Shown here: positions 24,405 to 31,055 of the stretch, one piece after another | Layout of the letters: each line of letters begins with the position of its first letter | Numbering within the stretch: position 1 is the first letter of the stretch | Assembly (NCBI GenBank): GCA_020351995.1 | Contig: CP070674.1 | Span: 3,412,223-3,452,092, forward strand | Length of the DNA stretch: 39,870 nt | DNA from: Candidatus Zixiibacteriota bacterium | Lineage (GTDB): Bacteria; Zixibacteria; MSB-5A5; GN15; FEB-12 | Reading direction: 5' to 3' | Notes under the pieces: model-generated | Told to the model about the DNA's origin: nothing | Database searches by the model: none | Seen by the model: the letters and a program-made list of their open reading frames with translations, nothing else | Program-made: the position numbers and the translations under genes

Positions 24405-26885
24405 ATGGCACTTGAACTGAAAAAGCCCGAGAAACTGCGCATCGGTGTCTTTGTTTGCGAGTGCGGACTGAATATCGCCGGTACCATCGACTGTAGCGCG
24501 GTCAGCGAGTATTCGAAAACACTGGAGGACGTGGTTTGCGTCGTTCAGAACAAATACACCTGCGCCGACCCGGGACAGAACGAAATCAAAAAGGCGATCG
24601 TCGAGCACAAGCTAAACCGCGTGGTAGTAGCCTCCTGTACGCCAAAGATACACGAGCCGACTTTCCGGCAGTGTGTGGCCGACGCCGGTCTGAACCCCTA
24701 CCTGTTCGAGATGGTAAACCTTCGCGAACACTGTAGCTGGGTTCACCAGACCGAGAAGGAGAAAGCTACCGAGAAAGCCAAAGACCTTGTACGCAGCGGC
24801 GTGGCACGGGCGAGATTTTTGGAGCCCCAGATCGAAGCTGAAGTTCCGGTAACCAAAGCCGCCCTCGTAATTGGCGGCGGCGTGGCCGGCATTCAGGCCG
24901 CTCTGGATTTGGCCGATGGCGGGCATAAGGTCTTCCTTGTCGAGAAGGAACCGACGATTGGAGGTATCATGGCGGCTCTCGACAAGACCTACCCGACCAT
25001 GGACTGCTCCATATGAATACTCGGCCCCAAAATGATGGATGTCGGTCGACATCCCAAGGTTGAACTCTTCACCAACAGTGAAGTCGAAAATGTGACCGGG
25101 TTCGTCGGTAACTTCAATGTTACCATTCGAAAGAAAGCCCGGTACGTGGACGCCAACGAGTGTACGGCCTGCGCCGAATGCGCCAAAGTATGCCCGGTGG
25201 CGGTTCCTGATGAATATCAGCAGGGTTTCTCGTCAAGAAAGGCCATTTATATGCCATTCCCGCAGGCGGTCCCGTCCGCTTATATCCTCAATATGGACAA
25301 CTGTCTGGGGAACAATCCCATCGCTTGTGGCAAGTGCGCCGACGTCTGCGAGAAGCACTGTATCAATTACGACGACCAGGATGAACTGGTCAATATCGAA
25401 GTAGGTGTGGTAATTACCGCGACCGGTATGGATGTTTACGATCCCACCGAATACGACGAGTACGGTTACACCCGTTTTGACAACGTTATCACCAGTATGG
25501 AATTTGAAAGGCTTATCTGCGCCGGAGGCCCCACCGAGGGACATTTCATTCGCCCCAGCGATCGGAAAATCCCTCAGAAAATAGGATTTATCCAGTGCGT
25601 TGGCTCGCGGTCGCAGGATGGCCGGGGAAATCCTTACTGCAGCAATATCTGCTGCATGAATACTGTCAAAGACACCTTGCTTCTGTGCGACCACTATCCC
25701 GGCGTGGAAGCCAAGGTGTTCTATATGGATATGCGCGCTTTCGGTAAGGGCTTCGAGGACCTTTATATGCGCAGTAAGGAAGAAGGCGTTAAGTATGTCC
25801 GCGGAATTCCGGGTGACGTGGTTGAGGACCCCGAAACCCGCAATCTGCTCCTTACCGTTGAAAACACCACCACCGGCAAGTTGGAGAAGCACGAGCTGGA
25901 AATGCTGGTCCTGTCACAGGGAGTAATCCCCCGGCAGGATGGTGACAGCATTCGGAAACTGCTCACCCTTTCCCAAACCTCCGATGGTTTCATAATGGAA
26001 TCCCATCCCAAGCTGAAACCGGTCGATGCTCCTACCAAAGGTATTTTCATCGCCGGTTGCGTGGAGTCGCCCAAAGACGTCAAGGACAGCGTTACCCAGG
26101 CGAGCGCGGCGGCGGCACGAGCCAGCATCCTGCTTAACGCCGGTAAGACTAAAATCGAGGCCATTACCTCGCAGGTCGATACCGAGCTGTGTAATTTCTG
26201 CGGTATCTGTGCCAAGGTTTGCCCCTATAACGCGATTAGCGCCTCCGACCGGAAGGCCGAAAAGCCACCCACAATTATTGCCGCGGCCTGTGCCGGTTGC
26301 GGTGCCTGCGCGGCCGAGTGTCCGCAGGACGCCATCTTGATGCGTCACTTCCGCGACGAGCAGATCATGGCCCAGGTCGAGGCGCTGGTCAAGGACGATC
26401 CGGAAAAGCATCTTCTTACCTTTGCCTGCAACTGGTGCAGCTATGCCGGCGGTGACAATGCCGGGACGGCCAGACTTCAGTACCCAACTTCGAGTCGTCT
26501 GATTAGAACGATGTGCTCCGGTCGTGTTGACGAGAAGTTCGTCATGCATGCGTTCAAGATGGGTGCCCCGATGGTACTGGTCAGTGGCTGTCACTTCGCC
26601 GACTGCCACTATATCAACGCCGTTCACTGGACCCAGAAGCGAATGGACCGGCTGTGGAACAAGCTCGACAAACTGGGAATTCGTGTTGATAGGCTGCAGC
26701 TGGAGTGGATTTCCGCGGCCGAGGGTCAGAAATTCGCAAAGGTTATGCGCGAACTGGAAGAGAGGGTCCAGACCGTGACGGACGAAGAAATTGAGCACAC
26801 CAAGAAGGTACTGGCCGAAGAAGAAGCCAAGGCTGAGGCCAAGAAAAAGAAAAAGGCGAAAGCTGGAGCGGAGGTGAGCGCCTGA
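24405..26885 (+). CDS. hdrA: HdrA-MvhD fusion flavoprotein with selenocysteine
   Basis: An 826-residue selenoprotein if TGA at 25014-25016 is read as Sec204. The order is: N-terminal HdrA domain with G-V-F-V-C-E-C-G (about 13-20); Rossmann G-G-G-V-A-G; C201-S-I-U204 at the HdrA CxxC position; ferredoxin clusters C253/256/259/263 and C300/308/311/315; the F-I-Q-C-V-G-S-R segment; C-terminal ferredoxins C596/599/602/606 and C629/632/635/639; then an MvhD domain starting at C675-N-W-C678. It ends in a Glu/Lys/Ala-rich tail, probably disordered or coiled. The first and last parts are ordinary HdrA and MvhD; only the Sec codon interrupts them. GGGAG sits near the ATG. The downstream zinc-ribbon ATG overlaps its stop. 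Confidence 0.93.
25014..25054 (+). promoter_or_regulatory. UGA(Sec) codon with bacterial SECIS-like hairpin, hdrA copy 2
   Basis: TGA (25014-25016) is followed after exactly 20 nt by the perfect stem GGATGTC/GACATCC (25037-25043 with 25048-25054) with loop GGTC (25044-25047). Compared with copy 1, a C-G pair has become T-A (25042 with 25049), with a silent CGG-to-CGA arginine change restoring pairing. Confidence 0.88.
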
Positions 26886-27037
26886 TGGCACCTAAACAGG
26901 TTCGCTTCAAATGCCTGATGTGCGGGCACGAGTACGACGGAATGTATGATCACGAAAACGTGACCGAACGCAGTTGCCCGAAATGTCGCTCTAACAGCAT
27001 TCGGCGGCTTCCAGACGCCAAGGTTGCCAAGAGCTGA
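26885..27037 (+). CDS. 50-residue zinc-ribbon protein
   Basis: A short gene whose ATG (26885-26887) overlaps the TGA stop of hdrA-mvhD. The 50 residues contain two Cys pairs: C10-L-M-C13 and C33-P-K-C36, the spacing of a zinc ribbon or rubredoxin-like knuckle, followed by a basic tail ending A-K-S. No exact family is recognised. Translational coupling to the Hdr gene suggests a role in assembly or as a small metal-binding subunit of the complex; this is inference. Confidence 0.75.
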   Translation: MAPKQVRFKCLMCGHEYDGMYDHENVTERSCPKCRSNSIRRLPDAKVAKS

Positions 27038-27090
27038 TTCGATATAGATTTACGCCATTGTGCGGATCCGCCGCGGCCCGCATTCTGGCC

Positions 27091-27119
27091 TTGTGGTTTG
27101 GCCCGCGGGCAGCTATATT
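27091..27119 (+). promoter_or_regulatory. Sigma-70-type promoter for CBS-domain gene
   Basis: TTGTGG (27091-27096) and TATATT (27114-27119) are separated by 17 bp. This would let the CBS gene be transcribed independently of the hdr genes. Confidence 0.55.
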
Positions 27120-27180
27120 CCGAGTGGACCCGACAACCCCCTTTGCAGAAATTCTATTATTACAGATAGAGAGGTGATTA

Positions 27181-27630
27181 ATGCTCGTCAAGACAATGCT
27201 GGAAAAGAAACCCAGGGAAGTCATCACGGCCGCCACCGCGACAACTATCGACGAGGCTATGGACCTGCTGATCAAAAACCAGATAGGTTGCCTGCCGGTG
27301 CTTGACAGGGACAAAAAGTTAATCGGCATCATCAGCGACAAGGACATCTTTGAGAAAATCCACCAGACCAAAGGTCAGTACCAGAACCTCACGGTGGATG
27401 ACCTGATGAAAACCGAGCTGATTGTAGGCCTGCCCGACGACGACATCGACTACATTGCGGGCCTGATGGAGAAAAATTATATCCGGCATGTGCCTATTGT
27501 TGACGGCGATCAAGTAGTTGGAATGATCTCGTTACGGGACATCCATAAGACTTTTGTGAAAAATAAAGAGATTGAAAACCGCTACCTGATGGACATGCTC
27601 GAGAAGCGCGACAAATCCGGCGATATTTAG
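27181..27630 (+). CDS. Protein with two CBS domains
   Basis: A 149-residue protein made of a tandem CBS pair: the first unit has T-I-D-E-A-M-D-L-L...I-G-C-L-P-V-L-D and L-I-G-I-I-S-D-K-D-I; the second has I-A-G-L-M...R-H-V-P-I-V-D and V-V-G-M-I-S-L-R-D-I. CBS pairs bind adenosine nucleotides (AMP, ATP, NADH) and regulate partner proteins. AGAGGTGA lies just upstream of the ATG. It follows the hdr cluster after 143 bp with its own promoter, so a regulatory link to it is only suggested by position. Confidence 0.92.
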   Translation: MLVKTMLEKKPREVITAATATTIDEAMDLLIKNQIGCLPVLDRDKKLIGIISDKDIFEKIHQTKGQYQNLTVDDLMKTELIVGLPDDDIDYIAGLMEKNYIRHVPIVDGDQVVGMISLRDIHKTFVKNKEIENRYLMDMLEKRDKSGDI

Positions 27631-27645
27631 CGAACAACCCGCCAT

Positions 27646-27679
27646 AAAAAAACCTGACAACTCCACGGGAGCCGTCAGG
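27646..27679 (-). terminator. Rho-independent terminator (minus strand)
   Basis: CCTGAC/GTCAGG (27653-27658 with 27674-27679) and inner CTCC/GGAG (27661-27664 with 27668-27671) form the stem. On the minus strand it is followed by seven T (plus-strand A tract 27646-27652). It terminates minus-strand transcription from the right. Confidence 0.75.
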
Positions 27680-27740
27680 CCGGTTAAACTGTTGGGATTT
27701 ACTCATCAGTACCCCAACAAATAACTTGTCGAGGTAGCGA

Positions 27741-27776
27741 TTAAGTAGCAGTCACCTCACGTGTGTCTATATTCAA
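27741..27776 (-). CDS. Possible 11-residue ORF behind an extended Shine-Dalgarno
   Basis: On the minus strand GAAAGGAGGTGGTCC (around 27795-27781) matches the anti-SD tail of 16S rRNA over an unusually long stretch. A TTG (27776-27774) 10 nt after GGAGG opens a frame of 11 codons ending in TAA (27743-27741). An in-frame ATG at 27806 would give 21 residues and lie near the predicted transcript start. A promoter precedes it and a hairpin plus terminator follow. I do not know a family for the peptide; it could also be a structured small RNA with a decoy SD. Confidence 0.35.
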   Translation of the reverse strand: MNIDTREVTAT

Positions 27777-27810
27777 AATTGGACCACCTCCTTTCCCGTG
27801 TATCATAAAT

Positions 27811-27839
27811 AATATAACAGCCCTGTCTTTAATCAACAA
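27811..27839 (-). promoter_or_regulatory. Sigma-70-type promoter for a short minus-strand transcript
   Basis: On the minus strand TTGTTG (27839-27834) and TATATT (27816-27811) are 17 bp apart. The predicted start near 27804 and the terminator ending near 27646 define a transcript of about 160 nt. Confidence 0.55.
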
Positions 27840-27918
27840 AAAACTATTCAATTTTGCTCTCAATTTCGCAATTTCGAGCAATCACCAACCGGCCTCACGC
27901 CCCCTTGCCACGTCTACA

Positions 27919-28410
27919 CTACCTGACTAGCTGATGTGCGGTAGCGCTTATCAGCTGTTCGGCCTCAAGCCAGTCGTCAACATCATGACCGCCTTGATGA
28001 CCACGCCGCTCATAGATGTTGTAGGCCAGTTTCTCAACACATGTGTGGAGCCGACTCGAATCTGTCTCTGCGGCCAGCTCAATAGTGACTCTGGTTCCGT
28101 CCTTCGCCTCAACATACAGGCTCAGGTCTTTCTTCGTCTCATCGGTGTCCGAAATAATCTTCACCGGCTCCTTTATGGAAATGGTAGGGCGGGTGAGGCT
28201 TTCGGGGTCGGTCACGGTGGTGAACAGGTCGATACCATCGATGATGCGTCCTTTCTTGGAAAGGGCGATCCCCATCAGGGGGGTATCCGCGGTGATCTGT
28301 TCTTCGTTTTTCCCGTTCTTGATCCGAACCGAAATCGGCCGGTACTGGTTGGTGGAATTGAACCTCTTTAAGAACCTTGACCAATAGGTTCTTTTTACTT
28401 CCGTCTTCAC
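27919..28410 (-). CDS. DUF5335/DUF2934-like two-domain protein
   Basis: A 163-residue cytosolic protein starting with GTG, with AGGAGG about 7 nt upstream. The first about 115 residues form a beta-rich domain beginning W-S-R-F-L-K-R-F-N, similar to DUF5335. The C-terminus has the DUF2934-type helix A-Y-N-I-Y-E-R-R-G followed by D-V-D-D-W-L-E-A-E, common in small stress-related bacterial proteins of unknown role. No catalytic residues are evident. It is monocistronic, with a perfect 8-bp dyad in its leader. Confidence 0.6.
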   Translation of the reverse strand: MKTEVKRTYWSRFLKRFNSTNQYRPISVRIKNGKNEEQITADTPLMGIALSKKGRIIDGIDLFTTVTDPESLTRPTISIKEPVKIISDTDETKKDLSLYVEAKDGTRVTIELAAETDSSRLHTCVEKLAYNIYERRGHQGGHDVDDWLEAEQLISATAHQLVR

Positions 28411-28746
28411 TATTACCTCCTCGGATATGGCTCTCTAATTAACTGAAGTTAATTGGTCCAGAATACTCTCACTATATTTTATTTTGTCGGAGTTTGAGCC
28501 AAGTTAATAATCTATTCACGCCCGATTTATTCTTTTCCTCTTTTGCCGGCCTCTCAATAAAACTAGTCCAAAAACGCATAATGAAATTGCTCAGATATAC
28601 GTAATTAGTAAGGGAACTTATTGGTAAGAAAGCAGTTTATAAAGATACGAATAGACTCTTTTCTAGTAATTAATATCAAGCGGCACAATTGATTAACGAG
28701 AATGCCCTTGAAAAAACTTCAGATATCTCTTTATGGGAGTAAGGCC
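28411..28746. other. AT-rich divergent intergenic region
   Basis: This 336-bp gap separates the minus-strand DUF5335-like gene from the plus-strand YfiR gene. It holds the dyad at 28437-28454, A/T-rich tracts around 28470-28490 that could be -10 elements for the minus gene, and TTATAA near 28641 as a weak -10 for the plus gene. No gene is seen. Confidence 0.4.
28437..28454. promoter_or_regulatory. Perfect inverted repeat, possible operator
   Basis: AATTAACT (28437-28444) and AGTTAATT (28447-28454) are separated by GA, about 27 bp upstream of the minus-strand start at 28410, so it lies in the leader or promoter of that gene. Confidence 0.4.
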
Positions 28747-29277
28747 ATGAAAAAAAGCCTGGTGATCTTGTCGGTCCTGTTACTGGCCGTTTTTGCGGGG
28801 GCTCAGGCTGACACCGACAAGGAAATTACGCGAAAGGCAGAGTTCATTATCGGCCTCATTGACAACGTTCAGTGGTCAGATGACAGAAAGCCGGGCGATG
28901 AAGACGAAATATTGATTTACGTGGTGGGTGAAAGTCCTGTAACCCCTAAGTTGGAGGAATTGGCGGAAAAGGAGTCAGCCGAAGGTTCCACCATAACGGT
29001 GAAAGTAGTCTCCGAGGCCGATGACCTGACGGCCAGCCATATTCTGTTCCTACCTTCAGACGACGTGTCGCTTCTGGCGAAAGTGCTCAAGAAAGTCAAG
29101 AACTCGCCGACCGTGACGGTTGCCGACGCTAAGGACTTTGCACGTTATGGCGCTATGATTGCCTTCTTTAACAAAGAGGATGATTCGGATATCCACTACG
29201 AGATTAACCGGCTGGTAGTTGAGTCGGCCGGGTTAACAATCAGCTCCAAAATCATGGACAAAGCCGAACTGATTTAA
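28747..29277 (+). CDS. YfiR/DUF4154-family exported protein
   Basis: A 176-residue protein with a signal peptide (M-K-K-S-L-V-I-L-S...A-Q-A, residues 1-22). The mature part follows the YfiR (DUF4154) pattern: K-A-E-F-I-I-G-L-I-D-N-V-Q-W, I-L-I-Y-V-V-G-E-S-P, A-S-H-I-L-F-L-P-S, V-T-V-A-D-A-K-D-F-A-R-Y-G-A-M-I and a C-terminal E-I-N-R-L-V-V-E-S-A-G-L-T-I-S-S-K. YfiR is a periplasmic repressor of a diguanylate cyclase in Pseudomonas; here no cyclase is adjacent, so the role is open. The ATG at 28747 is chosen because it opens the signal peptide with GGGAG/TAAGG upstream. Confidence 0.85.
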   Translation: MKKSLVILSVLLLAVFAGAQADTDKEITRKAEFIIGLIDNVQWSDDRKPGDEDEILIYVVGESPVTPKLEELAEKESAEGSTITVKVVSEADDLTASHILFLPSDDVSLLAKVLKKVKNSPTVTVADAKDFARYGAMIAFFNKEDDSDIHYEINRLVVESAGLTISSKIMDKAELI

Positions 29278-29321
29278 TCGGCCGTCCCTCATCCAGAAAA
29301 GCCAAATCGGCCGCTTCTCGA

Positions 29322-29825
29322 TTATACCTCGGGAGGCGGCGCTCCGTATTCATCCCAGGCTTCCTTGGCCGGTCCGTATATGTTCGGCACTTTCAGGCCG
29401 GCTTGGCGCATCAGAACAGTCATCTGGCCGCGGTGATGGATCTCATGGGCAATCAGAATTTGCAGGGTCTTGCCACGCTTCCAGCGTTCGCCCCACAAAT
29501 CGTCCTCCTGGTGCATGGTCGTATCATCCCATCCATCCTTTATAGTGCCCAGCAGGGTCTCGGAGACCTTCTTATAGGCCTGCCCTATATCTGCCGCGCT
29601 GTCAGGCACAGGTGCGTTGAGGTCAGGACCTTCCAGACTAAGGTCGAGCATAGTCGCCATCACCGGTATAGTCGTCACGATATGCCAGGCCATCTGTCCC
29701 AGAGTGCGATGATCGTCGGCTACGGCTTGGTCCAGCGATTCATCGGTCAGAGCATCAATGACATTCTGCGAGAATTTCATCTCCTGGGACCATATTTCCT
29801 CGAAGTGCTCAATCGTTGTGAACAT
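29322..29825 (-). CDS. DinB-family metal-binding protein
   Basis: A 167-residue four-helix protein of the DinB/DUF664 group. The probable metal-binding histidines are H48 (in M-A-W-H-I) and H127/H131 (in H-E-I-H-H-R-G-Q). DinB-like proteins include thiol-dependent S-transferases; the substrate here is unknown. The gene lies 10 bp downstream of the aldo/keto reductase gene on the same strand, so they are probably co-transcribed. Confidence 0.88.
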   Translation of the reverse strand: MFTTIEHFEEIWSQEMKFSQNVIDALTDESLDQAVADDHRTLGQMAWHIVTTIPVMATMLDLSLEGPDLNAPVPDSAADIGQAYKKVSETLLGTIKDGWDDTTMHQEDDLWGERWKRGKTLQILIAHEIHHRGQMTVLMRQAGLKVPNIYGPAKEAWDEYGAPPPEV

Positions 29826-29835
29826 AGGTTCTCCC

Positions 29836-30792
29836 TTAGAACGACCAATTACGAGGTCGGTTATCCAGAATATTTTCTATTTCGCGAAGAGTATCATCGG
29901 ACAGCTTGGTCTGCGACGCCATCACATTATGTTCGAGCTGTTCAACTTTAGTGGCCCCGGTGATGGCGCAGCTTATTTCGGGCCGCCTCAGAATCCAGGC
30001 CAGGGCCAACTGCGACAACGAGATTCCGAGACCCTTGGCGATTTCACTTAATTTTCTAGCCTTGACGATGTTGGCTTCGTTCAGGTCGCCTTTCAGCCAT
30101 TCGGTTGTTCCGCCCCGGCTGTCCTCGGGAATCCCCTCGTTGTACTTCCCGGTGAGGAAACCCTGCGCCAGAGGTGACCATACCGTGAGACCGATTCCGT
30201 GTTTGGCACAGCTCGGCATTATGTCCAGCTCGATATGACGGTCGAGCATATTATAGCGAGGTTGCTCGACTATAGGGCCGTAGCCCCTCAGGTCGCGGGC
30301 GATACCCACGGCACGTTCAATCAGAGCCGCTGTCCAGACCGATGTCCCCCAGTAAAGAATCTTTCCCATACGAACGAGATCGTCCATGGCCCGGACTGTT
30401 TCCTCGACCTCTGTTTCCGGATCGAGGCGGTGGCAGAAATAAATATCGAGATAATCTGTCCCCAGTCGCCGCAATGAACTATCGATCGATTCCATTATGT
30501 GTTTGCGGCTGAGCCCCCTGTCGTTGATGTTATCCGACATTGGCCAGAAGACCTTGCTGGAAATAACCAGGTCGGAGCGTTTCATATCCTTGATAGCCTT
30601 GCCGACAACCTCCTCGGCTTTCCCTTTGGTGTAAATGTCCGCCAGGTCGATGAAATTGATGCCGCTATCGACGGCGGCTGTGATAATGGCCGAGGTATCT
30701 TTGGCGGCAACCGTTCCGCCGTATGTCAACCAGGCTCCGATGGCTATTTCTGAGACCTTGAGACCCGATTTGCCTACTCTACGGTAATTCAT
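29836..30792 (-). CDS. Aldo/keto reductase
   Basis: A 318-residue NADPH-dependent oxidoreductase with the AKR tetrad D49, Y54, K80 and H121, the opening Y-R-R-V-G-K-S-G-L-K-V-S, and W-S-P-L-A-Q-G-F-L-T-G-K-Y as in the potassium-channel beta/YghZ-like AKRs. It reduces carbonyl compounds in the cytosol; the natural substrate cannot be inferred. The start at 30792 matches the usual N-terminus; the frame extends further upstream (to 30906) but with an unrelated sequence. The divergent menaquinone operon starts about 260 bp away. Confidence 0.93.
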   Translation of the reverse strand: MNYRRVGKSGLKVSEIAIGAWLTYGGTVAAKDTSAIITAAVDSGINFIDLADIYTKGKAEEVVGKAIKDMKRSDLVISSKVFWPMSDNINDRGLSRKHIMESIDSSLRRLGTDYLDIYFCHRLDPETEVEETVRAMDDLVRMGKILYWGTSVWTAALIERAVGIARDLRGYGPIVEQPRYNMLDRHIELDIMPSCAKHGIGLTVWSPLAQGFLTGKYNEGIPEDSRGGTTEWLKGDLNEANIVKARKLSEIAKGLGISLSQLALAWILRRPEISCAITGATKVEQLEHNVMASQTKLSDDTLREIENILDNRPRNWSF

Positions 30793-30948
30793 TTGGATAA
30801 TCCCTGGTTCGTACGAGTTAATGTACCGCATGGTAAGAAAAAGGAGTTGGCATGGCAAGGGCCGAGGCCAGCAGGCGCAGTGACAGTGTAAGCCGTTGGG
30901 TATCAAACAATACGAGGCTCGGATAGTCGCCCTTTACTTAGCAAAGAC

Positions 30949-30976
30949 TTGTATCCGGCGGGCGATTAGTTATATT
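30949..30976 (+). promoter_or_regulatory. Sigma-70-type promoter for the menaquinone operon
   Basis: TTGTAT (30949-30954) and TATATT (30971-30976) are separated by 16 bp; the predicted start near 30983 is about 70 nt before the menG-menF start codon. Confidence 0.5.
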
Positions 30977-31055
30977 CGGATTCTGTAGTCCAGTGCTGAA
31001 ACCCGGCGCCAGATGGAGTCCATGGCTTTTCATGGTGACAGTCACAAAGCAGTCT

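Noticed and set aside
16783-27037. Genome-wide recoding of UGA (to Trp or Gly)
   Set aside because: korD, korA, korB, hdrA-mvhD and others end at TGA with the next gene overlapping, so UGA is a normal stop; the two in-frame cases sit only at the HdrA Cys position.
27697-27712. CUGAUGAG on the minus strand resembling a hammerhead ribozyme core
   Set aside because: The required GAAA/core partner and the three-stem arrangement are absent; it is the loop of a simple hairpin.
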